Shown here piece by piece: positions 24,880 to 34,803 of a stretch of 64,000 nt of DNA. Location of the stretch: NCBI GenBank assembly GCA_950022295.1, contig OX465596.1, positions 4,092,001 through 4,156,000 of the forward strand. Reading direction: 5' to 3'. Numbering within the stretch: the stretch's first letter is position 1; every line of letters starts with the position of its first letter. This stretch comes from Bromus sterilis. Its lineage: Eukaryota > Streptophyta > Magnoliopsida > Poales > Poaceae. The notes under the pieces are model-generated. The model worked only from the letters and a program-made list of their open reading frames with translations. It was not told the origin of the DNA and made no database searches. The position numbers and the translations under genes are program-made.

Positions 24880-25440
24880 TTGACCTTCCCCGCCTCCTCT
24901 CTTTTCCTCTCATCCTTTGTTCTGGCCACTACCCACACCCTCCTCATCTCATGCACCCACACAAATTCCCCTCCCCCTCTGAACACAGTCGCCGTCCTTG
25001 GTTCTTCCCCCACTCAGGGCACTTCCAGCATACATGTCCACCTCCCCCAACAAGTGGCAGAGCAGGTTGCAAATTTTCTTGTGATGCATCAAATAACTTC
25101 TAGAGATGTGCATCAACAATTTCTTAATGATATTGCGTAGCATTTGTGGATACATCAGGAAGACCAATAGATTTGTGATGTGGTTTGAGTCTTTTTAAGT
25201 TCAAACTATGTACTCCAAATAATATTTATGGTTGAACTATATATTTCTAAATTTCTAAATTTGACCTATTAATTTCTATGTTTTATCCATTTCTTCAAAT
25301 GAAATGGCCGATTAAAATAGGTCGAACATATGGGGAGTGGATAAATGGAGGACGCCAATGGGCATTTGGTCTTTTAAGGACAAATGGTCCCTGTCCATGG
25401 ACATGTCCGCACATATCCGTGGACATTGGAGATGCCCTAA
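24880..25440 (+). mobile_element. PIF/Harbinger-type remnant
   Basis: The right end CATTGGAGATGCCCTAA (25424-25440) is the inverted form of the common GGGCATCTCCAATG terminus plus a TAA target site. Inside, an ORF at 24880-25140 ends with DVHQQFLNDIA, then a TAG codon, then in frame HLWIHQEDQ. That resembles the R-H-x-QLxxDLxEHLW tail of element-encoded proteins, with GAG mutated to TAG. No matching left terminus is visible, so the copy is truncated. The family call is moderate. Confidence 0.5.
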
Positions 25441-25676
25441 CCATGAAGGCCCGTACGCCCTCATTGTGCTTGTTGAATTATGCATGTCAGGTATTGTGTG
25501 AGTTACCTGTATACCTGAGATTTTCCTAAAAAATAAACGTGTATACGGGGTTCCTGAGATTCGGTTGTTGAGTAGATTTTTTTTTGAGGATATATAAATA
25601 TATTATTGAGATACATAAACTTTATGTTCTAAGTTTGCATTAGTGTCAAGTCCAAAACTACCGGATCATAACTATG

Positions 25677-25813
25677 TACTTTCTTCGTTCACATTAATAA
25701 AATTTTATAATTGTTTAATATAGACTACATACGTATTAAAATGAGTGAACAAGCACACGAAAATACGTCTATATACATTTAGTTTGTTTATATAATTATG
25801 AATGAAGGGAGTA
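25677..25813. mobile_element. Degenerate Stowaway-like MITE
   Basis: Begins TACTTTCTTCGTTCACATTA and ends TATGAATGAAGGGAGTA. The ends are imperfect inverted repeats bounded by TA. It lies about 0.86 kb upstream of the KSL start codon. Confidence 0.6.
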
Positions 25814-25940
25814 GTTGATCGATCTCTCACTTCCTAGTTGCCCCATATAACATGCATGCACGTGTCCCTGCATCAGCGATACCAAATTAACCTTTCATTT
25901 CAGTGCTCTGCCTCTCGCCATCGTTCAATCTTTGAGAAAC

Positions 25941-26066
25941 CATGGAGGGAACAAACTTTGGAACGACAGCTCAAGTGCACTCCATGGAGGGAACATGATT
26001 TGGAACAATTGCCTATGAGGGAACAAGTGCACTCCATAGAGGGAACACACAATTTGGAGCAACTGC
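25941..26066 (+). repeat. Irregular minisatellite upstream of the KSL gene
   Basis: The phrases CATGGAGGGAACA, TTTGGAACGACAGCTCAAGTG and CACTCCAT recur in variant form about three times (around 25941, 25984 and 26033), with a partial unit GAGGGAACAAGTGCACTCC between. Units are about 40-50 bp. It lies roughly 480-600 bp upstream of the candidate TATA box. Confidence 0.65.
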
Positions 26067-26541
26067 ATGCGGATGGTGCTGCCAAAACGCGCTCGTGGAA
26101 AGCGGTCAATGTTTGATCGAGTAATAAGGCCGCTGGTTCACTACCAAGTGGAGGATTTTTCATGTGCTAACAAATACTAGCGGGACAAACTAAAGCAGAT
26201 AACTTATCCAAATCCAATGATCAAAGCGGCAAGAAACCGAGTGATGTTCCGAAGATCAGTTCAAAGTTGATGAAAGTTTCCTCATTCTTTGACCATTATT
26301 GGTAGTGGTGATGACATGGGATCGAACTGGACGGAGTTGGACGCATCGATCATGGCCGCGGTCCCATCAGAAGCTGCCGAGACAATCTTGCCGCGTTTAA
26401 TTGGCGGTAACTGAATAAAGCTGGTATGTTTGACCCACCACAGTACGGACGTACGTTCGGCCGATCGACAGGAAATTCCAAGCACGATTTAATTACTTTG
26501 AAAATACACAACCTACGTACCCTAGGTATATATGCACACGG

Positions 26542-26549
26542 TATAAATA
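26542..26549 (+). promoter_or_regulatory. Candidate TATA box of the KSL gene
   Basis: TATAAATA stands 126 bases before the ATG at 26675. The spacing allows a 5' leader of about 95 nt. This supports 26675 as the start codon, although exon 1 itself is uncertain. Confidence 0.55.
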
Positions 26550-26674
26550 TATGTATGCAGTTTAATAGAGAACACAAAGATCTAGCTAACCTCGTACTCC
26601 ACTGCATGGCATGCACATTTAGACGCATCAACCTTTGCTATTCCATTGGCCAGGCCAACCGTACTTAGATTTCC

Positions 26675-29600
26675 ATGTCAAATCCGAAAGTAGTTGGTGC
26701 TTCTTACATGCTGCCGGCACATCGCCGTAGTTGGTTAGCTGCGGTTTCGGCGCCGTTCTTGACGACGAGGCCTCGCTCGCACAATGACCGAAGGAACCCG
26801 CCTCTAGGGCTAGGCCTCACCGCAGGCCATCATCGTCCTCCTCCTCCCATCTACTTGAGTTGCGTCAGGGCTCCGACGATGATTCCTTCCTGTATCGGTA
26901 AGCCAGCGCCATGTCTTCGCTTGTTTTCGTTTTCTCTCAAGGTAACTACAAAAAGTGCCTCCATAGCGGTAAATGCAACATTAACATGTGAGTGACTACT
27001 ACCCCCAATAAAAACATGTGAGTGAGAGTGACTATGTACGTCAATATCATGGTTATAACTATAATCTTAACTGGGTAACAACATTAGTGGCAATGGTTTG
27101 TAAAGCTAAAAGTCCAAAAATATATTAGCGCATGTACTATCAAAATGCAGAAGCAGCTCCATAAACCCTGTAAAGAGGCATATAATTAATGTTCCGAAAC
27201 TTGATTTCATGGCATTTTGTCACTCATTTATTTCATTTCTAAATGACGAATATTCAAATTTACTTAGAATTTTATAGTGAGTGATGTGCTAATTGATTTG
27301 CGACACGTATCTCCTTTCTTGAAAATAGCAAATGTTGACCAGGCGTTCGTGGCAGAAAATGCAAGCATGCAAAACACGGTATCTACATAACTTATCGGTC
27401 CTCTTTCTATTGAATATTTGATTCTCCCTTCTGGCATATGATTCTTTTCTCGACTAGGAACGGAAGGCAAGAATCAAGAAGCAACTCCTGGAACCCGAAT
27501 TATTGCCATCTGCGTACGACACCGCATGGGTGTCTATGGTGCCCTTACCGGGCTCTTCTCAGGAGGTTCCATGCTTCCCGCGGTGTGTTGAATGGATACT
27601 ACAAAACCAGCAGACCAATGGATCTTGGGGACTCGCTCAGATGGACCCCTCAGTCAACAAGGATAAGCTCTCATCCACACTGGCTTGTGTGCTTGCACTT
27701 AAGAGATGGAATGTCGGCAGGGAACATATCAGAAGAGGTATGAAAATTTGAAAAAAATATATTTACTTTCTAACATTGGGTTAATATCTTATATTTTGGA
27801 GTTCTACACGGTCTTGATGCGATGATAATGATATTCGCAGGAGTACATTTTATTGGTAGTAACTTCTCCATTGTCATGGATGAAAAGATTGCTGCTCCTA
27901 TAGGCTTCAATATCATTTTTTCCGGTATGCTTAGGCTCGCCATACGGATGGGTTTACAGTTTCCTGTTAGACAAACATATGTTGATGGGATTCTTCATCT
28001 CCAGGAGATGGAACTAGAAAGGTGTGTGAGTTCCTCAAAAACAATTATAGCATTAGATTTGTAATGTTTTCCTGCCCAGTCCTGTTTATAGTTTATACTA
28101 AGTAAGCATTTTTTTCTGACTTAATTCAGACTTGCTGCGGATAAATGTTTTGGGAGGGATGCCTATATGGCTTATGTTGCTGAAGGACTAGGAAACCTAC
28201 TGGACTGGAATGAAGTTATGAAGTTCCAGAGGAAGAATGGCTCGTTGTTCAACTCTCCTTCCACAACTGCCGCTGCATTAATCCAAAATTATGATGAGAA
28301 AGCCCTCCAGTACCTAAATTTGCTTGTCAGTAAGTTTGATGGTTCAGGTGGGTATGTTTTCCTCATGCTAAGGTTTCGCACTTTCGCAAGGGCGTACACT
28401 ATTGTTAAATGCCTAACAACAATAGAATTTTGCAGTACCAACATTGTACCCAACAAATATATCCTGCCAGCTTTCAATGGTGGATACTCTTGAAAAGGTC
28501 GGGATATCTCAGTATTTTTCTAGTGAGATAAAGGGAATCCTGGACATGACATACAGGTACTTGTGAGTTGTGACTTGTGAGTTTGTGACCATAAATAAAA
28601 AAAATGATACTTATCTTTGGAAGCTTCAGTAAACTTGACAGTATCCACTTTGCAGTTGTTGGTTACAAAGAGATGAGGAAATCATCCTGGATGTATCAAC
28701 ATGCGCGATGGCGTTTCGTATCTTACGGATGAATCAGTATGATGTTTCATCAGGTACTTTCTTACCCATAAAATCTCCGTCTTGTTAATTTATCATAGTC
28801 TTTTTTTATCACTATTATATTTAATTCACTAATTCAATCCGGTGTACAGACCAGCTGGCTCATTTTGATGAAGCATCCACTTTCCGTAATTCACTTCAAG
28901 GATATTTAAGTGATACAAAGTCCATAATGGAATTGTACAAGGCTTCAACAGTTAGTGTATCAGCAAATGATTCAATTCTCGATAATATAAGCTATTGGTC
29001 AGGGAACTTATTGACGGAAAAGATATTCAATGATGACGCGCAAAGTAGGCCGATATTGGCAGAGGTGCTTGCATGAAATTTAAAACTCGGATAATGTATT
29101 GATAAATACTTTTGGGGGGTACAATTTAACTTTACATGTATGCCTATATATTTTTCAGGTGGAGTATGCTCTTAAATTTCCCTTTCATGCCACAATGGAT
29201 CGTCTAGATCACAAGAGGAACATTGAAAACTTTGATTTGAGGGGTTCACAGATGTTGAAAACATTGCACCGGTAAGAGTTTTACTTTTTGACAAGATTTT
29301 CCATCTTTGAATCATATAAATATTAATGTTGGACATCAATTTTAAACATTTTGGTGATTTAGGACATGTTGTGTCAATGAAGATATTCTAGCTTTGGCTG
29401 TTGAAGATTTCACCTTTTCCCAGTCTGTTTACCAAGATGAACTCCAGCTTGTCGAACGGTAATCTGACGATTTGTGCTCTTGTCTTAGTAGCTTCCTTCC
29501 TTAGATAATTGTCAATTTTTGTTGTTGCAACAGTTGGGTGAAGGAGGTCAGGCTAGACCAGCTACTGTTTGCTCGACAGAGGACGACATATTGCTATCTA

Positions 29601-31125
29601 GCTGCCGCTGCTACCATGTTTCCTCCTGAATTTTCTAACGCTCGCATTTCATGGGCCAAAAATTCTATACTCGTAAATCTTGTCGATGACTTCTTCGATG
29701 TTGCGGGGTCAAGAGAAGAATTGGAAAACCTTGTAGATCTTGTTGAGAGGTGCAATTTTTTAACATGATATCTTTATCTGCTCTTTATTACCACCATTAA
29801 TGGTATCTACTCTCTAAAGACATTGAGCAGGCTTCTCCTTCATTTTATAATTAGTTTTGGTGTCTTGCGCATTTGTAACAAGTCATTTCCCTAATTTGTT
29901 AATTTATGTCTTAGGTGGGATGAACACTCCAAAGATGAATTCTACTCTGAGCAAGTAAAAATATTGTTTTATGCCATTTACACTACGACGAACCAGCTTG
30001 GAACAATGGCTTCTGTTGCACAAAACCGTGACGTCAAAAAGCACCTAATAGAAATAGTGAGTCTCTTGTACTTCTGCCTGATTCGGAATTTTGTTGTGTT
30101 TAGCGTTGAAATGTTGCAATTCATCTGCAGTGGCTACAACTACTCGGGACTATGATGACCGAGACAGATTGGCGGATGAGAAAATATGTGCCAACAGTTG
30201 AAGAATACATGGAAATTGCAGTTGTGTCATTCACAGTGGCTCCCATTCTACTCCCAGCATCATATTTTGTCAGGCAAACATTGTTGGCGTGTGTTGTAAA
30301 TGGTCAAGAGTACAATGAGTTATTCATGCTAATGGGAACATGTTGTCGTCTCCTCAATGATATCCAAGGCTTTGAGGTATTTCAGCCCCTTTATGGCTTA
30401 AAGTTATGTCTTTCAAGATTTTGTATAGCTCTGTAAGCATATGATTTTTTACATATGGATTTGGCTTCACATATCGCTACATGAAATTTTTGTATATATA
30501 TACAAATATTTGGTGATAGTAGAGGTGCCAAGTTAATCCTCACAAAATCTTGATTTCCTGCAATCCATGATATTATTAAGAGCATAGAACGATGTAAGCC
30601 CCATATTCACCTAGAAAGTTAGAATCAACTAGTGCATATCATGTTCTTGTTATGGATATTTGAAAATATTAAATGATTAATCATATCTCTGTCAGACTGT
30701 TTAGACCTTTATAACTTGTAATTGGGCTATGTTGACAGACTTTTGATCTACTATTGATGCAGAGGGAGAGCAGCGAGGGAAAACTAGACAGTGTTTCACT
30801 ACGTGTTCTCCACAGTGACGGTTCTATGTCCATTGAAGAGGCTAAAGAGTCGATAAGGAGGTCCATAGCCTCATGTAGAAAAGACTTGCTAAGATTGGTC
30901 CTTAAGAAGGACAGTATTGTTCCTAGGGCATGCAGGGAGCTGTTTTGGAACATGTGCAAGATATGCCACTTGTTCTACTCTCACACTGATGCGTTTACCT
31001 CGCCAAGCGAGATGGTCAGCACAGTGAATGCTGTAATCAACGAGCCACTCAAACTCCAGATTTTCAACCCATCTTTGGATGTGCAATCAGAAGAATATGG
31101 AAGTCCTGCATTTTTACCATTTTGA
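26675..31125 (+). CDS. KSL: Class I diterpene synthase, ent-kaurene synthase-like (KSL), 13 exons
   Basis: Exons 2-13 are 27458-27737, 27841-28021, 28130-28347, 28436-28556, 28656-28753, 28850-29064, 29159-29271, 29363-29458, 29534-29749, 29915-30056, 30131-30376 and 30763-31125. They encode 762 aa in one continuous frame with GT-AG junctions. Exon 1 is probably 26675-26941 (89 aa, basic and Ser/Pro-rich, a plausible plastid transit peptide) because only the donor at 26942 fits the phase of exon 2. The protein would be about 851 aa. The alpha domain has DDFFD (581-585) and the NSE/DTE motif NDIQGFERE (725-733). The class II DxDD position reads DVSTCAMAF, so only class I (ionisation of copalyl diphosphate) chemistry is expected. 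The overall layout matches cereal kaurene synthase and KSL genes. Whether the product is ent-kaurene or another diterpene cannot be read from sequence alone. Confidence 0.9.
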
Positions 31126-31160
31126 TGATACCGATTAGCTGATCATGTACACTCTTCAAA

Positions 31161-31166
31161 AATAAA
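31161..31166 (+). terminator. Poly-A signal of the KSL gene
   Basis: AATAAA stands 36 bases after the stop codon (31123-31125). It is in AT-rich DNA and on the correct strand, so it is a plausible 3' processing signal. Confidence 0.5.
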
Positions 31167-31899
31167 ATGACCAGTTGTTGTAACAGTATATATACCATGT
31201 GTCTACGCTGTTGTGAAAATTCATCCCGAGCGGTGATTGTCGCTGTGTTTCGTATCCTCCCACCACCGTCGCATCATCTTTGATCCAATAGTAACAGACT
31301 AAACATGACAACGCAGTCAAAGCCACCACGCAACACCTCTAGTAACAGACATGATTTGACGCCCCTACATGAAACCTCGTGTGTAACATCCATTGGTGGT
31401 GCATCCGTCAATGGCTGCACCCACTGGTGATGGGAATTGCTCGACGCCTCCAAAATAGATGCATTGGTCACTTATCGAGCCGCATCGAACCCAATATATC
31501 GTTGAAAGGGATGTCACATACCGCCGCCAGCCTCGGAAAGGTCATCACCACCTCAAGATCTAGCCTCCGAGTCGCCCACACAACCCTGGAGCCCACTGTA
31601 GTCAAAGAAGAGGAACCGTCGACCGATTTCGGGTGCTACAACGAGCACCCGCCGCCATGTAGGCCGTTGTCGTCTTCCATACAACGAGAACCGCCGCCAC
31701 GACCATTAGATCCGAGCACTAGGTCCTGAATCCCTTGTGTTGAGCCGCGCTCGACCTAACGTCATGTTGATGGAGTTGAGGAGAGGAGGAGATGGAGTGG
31801 AGGAGATGGAGTGTGAGGAGAGGAGGAGAAAAATGCGTGGTGGGGTTTTTGTTGCCCTGCCATGTCACTGATCCGCGAGAGGAGGGCTAGAACAATAGG
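31167..31899. other. Spacer, probably internal CACTA sequence
   Basis: No host gene is seen. The moderately GC-rich part at 31,400-31,850 has short ORFs without recognisable domains. It leads directly into the CACTA subterminal repeats, so it is probably internal sequence of that element. The opposite terminus was not found in the window. Confidence 0.35.
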
Positions 31900-32687
31900 A
31901 AACTGCCACGTCAGGCCTAGCAGTAGCGCCCCTCTTGTACATGCGCTACTATTAAGTAGCAGTAGCGTCCCTCTTATACAGGCGCTACTGTTAACCCTCT
32001 ACCTATTTTTTCGAATATTTTGGCCTCCAAATCTTAAAAGCACCGTAACTTTTATTCTGTTAGGTTTTTGGGGATTCTAAAAATCTTCAACGGGGCTCCC
32101 CTTGTTAAATTTGGATGTAACTTTTCGAGTAGATGATTTTTCATATAAAAAACTTTTTCATCCGAGTTCGTATGCAAAAGTTATGCCCATTTTACTAAAT
32201 TCTAGAGAGATTTTGCAAAAAAAGTCAAAATTCATATTTGTTAATTTTCCTAATAACTAGACCACATAAGACATGGGCATCTCGAAGAATTTTATTTTTT
32301 GAATTTGTTATAATTTTATTTTATTTTTTCAAACTGAAAAGGCGGTCCATAGGGGGGGGTGGCCAGTGAAGACCACTTAGTAGTAGCACCCCTCTTGTAG
32401 ATGCGCTACTACTATGAACTTAGCAGTAGCGCCCCTCTTGTACAGACGCTACTACTATCAACTTAGCAGTAGCGTCCCTCTTTTACATGCGCTACTAGTA
32501 TGGCATATGTCCCAGAGGGTACAGCGAAGACCACTTAGTAGCAGCGTGGGTTTATACCGCGCGCTATTACTATCAACTTAGCAGTAGCGCCCCTCTTGTA
32601 CAGGGCGCTACTGTTAAGTAGCAGTAGCGCCCCTTTTATTAGGGCGCTACTGTTAAGCTTCTACCTATAAGATTTTTCCTAGTAGTG
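31900..32687. mobile_element. CACTA transposon terminus with subterminal repeats
   Basis: The right end reads TTTTTCCTAGTAGTG, whose reverse complement is CACTACTAGGAAAAA, the classic CACTA terminus. It is preceded by many copies of AGTAGCGCCCCTCTTGTACA followed by (G)GCGCTACT in both orientations (about 31,915-32,000 and 32,380-32,655). Such subterminal repeats are the transposase-binding region of CACTA (En/Spm) elements. No transposase ORF is present. The left terminus is missing, so this is a fragment or a deleted non-autonomous copy. Confidence 0.85.
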
Positions 32688-33500
32688 TGGGCGTTTCTCA
32701 AAATGCTTAGATCACGATGAAGTTTTCAGCAAAGGTTATTTTGTGTTATTAGACTTATAAAGAAAATAGGGACTTTGTCTTTTTAGATAAAAAGCATCAG
32801 CCGAGCCTGAGATGGAGCTCGATCCTATCCTAACTTTGGATTAACAAAGCCATGAACCGACTATGATTACAAGCACACACCTACAGAAAAATCAAAAGTA
32901 ACACAAGCGGTAAAATATAATAGCGATGGTCAGCACTAAACTAAGCCCCACACCCTACGACAATTGAAGATAAGCAACGAGGACTGAAGCCGAAGACATC
33001 GAGATCCTCCTCCAAGAATATTGCATCAGGAACAAGACAACACCGGCTCAAAGGAGAGACGAACCAAAACCAAAGGGGAATGTCGTTGCCATGCACCTAC
33101 GAACCCCGGCACGACACATCCAGCAGCCCATCTTCGAAGAAGGTCACTACCTCCTCGCCTAGATCAAAGGCGTCGCACCATCGCAAGATGGGATGGATGT
33201 TGCCGGAGGATGGTCACAAAGAGAGGGCCAGCGCATACCCAACAAGCCACCGGAGCTCTCCTTGAGAAGAACACCGTTGCACACATCGTGCATCGGAGAA
33301 GGGAAAGTTTCATGCAAGGACGAAGAGGGCATCACCGTAGCACACTGTAGCTTACTATTCCTCTGAAGCTGGCCTGGGACGTATCCTGAACCTGCCTCCG
33401 CCACTGGCTGGGAGAGGAAGGTGCCGACGCGCTAGGGTTGTCGCCCCCGAGCGCATATGCGCACAGGGGAGGGGGGTGTGGGCGTCCTCACAGGGACTTT
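32688..33500. other. Unclassified spacer between CACTA end and TIR element
   Basis: The first 200 bases are AT-rich and the rest moderately GC-rich with short overlapping ORFs on both strands. None resembles a known domain. It may be degraded transposon sequence. No family assigned. Confidence 0.35.
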
Positions 33501-33504
33501 GGAG

Positions 33505-33975
33505 AGCAACTAATTGAGGAGTACTCGTTCGCGGCCCAGTCCAACGAACAGTGCCACGTGTCGCGTTTACAGCGATTCTTCAGAATTTCGTTTTTTTAAT
33601 ATTTGTGTACATGTTTTTGGTGTTTAAAATTGGTTTTTTCGGTGGTTTTTTTGACTTTTTCGGTTTTCACTCGTTTATTCTATATGTTTAGGTGAAAAAA
33701 AATCAAAAACAAATTTAAAAAAAGGCACACGACCATGGCTTCGCGGGCCTCAAAAAAAGAGGCATAAGTCGTGCCTCGTGCCTCCGCAAAAGACAGTCGT
33801 GCCTCCCGTAAAAAGACACTATCGTGCCTCCACGAGAGACACTCGTGCCTCTAAAACAGGAAAAACGGAAAATGCTCCAGAGCGCGCCATTTGGTGCGCG
33901 CGCGGAGCGCAATTTGGCGCTCACGGAGAAAACGCGTTGTTTGTAGCTAGAATACTCTCAAATTAGTGATTTCGG
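33505..33975. mobile_element. Non-autonomous TIR element with internal GTGCCTC minisatellite
   Basis: Left boundary AACTAATTGAGGAGTACTC (about 33509) and right boundary AATACTCTCAAATTAGTG (about 33951-33968) are imperfect inverted repeats. The interior has an AT-rich half and then tandem CGTGCCTC units linked by AAAAGACA-type spacers at 33,770-33,850. The ends resemble Mutator-like non-autonomous elements, but I found no clear target duplication and the superfamily is uncertain. Confidence 0.5.
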
Positions 33976-34803
33976 AGAGTGAAGGTTTTGTGTAATTTTC
34001 ATTTTTCTGGGTCCTTCTATGTTTTTTCTCTGTTTTGTTAAAATGGAACCAGACCGAATCTGACCCATCAACGCTTGAGGATGAGAGGGGCCAGCCCGGC
34101 GACCCATCTTGACGGCGGCGAGCTCCTCCGTCGGCTACTGCCGTCCTTTTCCCCACCAAACCCAGCGACCACCGCGCCGCGCCGTCCCGCCGCGTTTCCG
34201 CTCGTCGAGGGTTTCGTCGCCTCTTCCCCGAGCCGCTCGTCGAGGGTGTCGCCCGCCCCTGACGGAGATGCAGATGCTGAAGGCAAATGACCCACTGCAG
34301 TGAGTGTTCGACTCTCAGATGTTGTTTCATTGCCTGCTAATTTCAGTTTTGCTCGCCGCTTAGAGATTATAATTTGTTCGTCTTACATGTGGGTGATTGA
34401 TTGTCGAAGGTGGTAATAATGAAGAAATTTGTAGGGAAGGCAGATACAGCACAAATGAAAAAAAAATGATGTTCAACTCGAAAATAAATTGTACAGTAAG
34501 AAATTTGCTTCAAGAAATGCTGTGAGAAAAAAAAACTGAAGATATTCTGCTAATTTTGAACATGTATGAGAATGATATATGATATGTTTAAAGAGTATAT
34601 GATTCCGTAAAGTTAGCAATGAAATCCATAATACATATTAGTGTAGACATCTGAAAGGAAAATCAAACTACCTAATGAGTCAAGAAAGATATATATTCAT
34701 TCACACATTACGTATGTTAAGAAACAAAACTACAAAGCACATCACACAATAGTCGCAATATAATCTCAAAGAGTCGCTTTTATCTATATTCTCTAAAGCA
34801 TTT
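33976..34803. other. GC-rich patch followed by AT-rich spacer
   Basis: Positions 34,075-34,300 are GC-rich, with open frames on both strands, and end near CAGTGAGTG, which looks like a splice donor. This could be an orphan first exon or a captured gene fragment. Nothing downstream continues it. The remaining 34,320-34,803 is AT-rich, next to the 3' end of the receptor kinase gene. Confidence 0.35.

Noticed and set aside
26898..26903. GTAAGC at 26898 as the donor of KSL exon 1
   Set aside because: Consensus is good, but it leaves phase 1 while the only plausible acceptor (27457) needs phase 0; the donor at 26942 fits.
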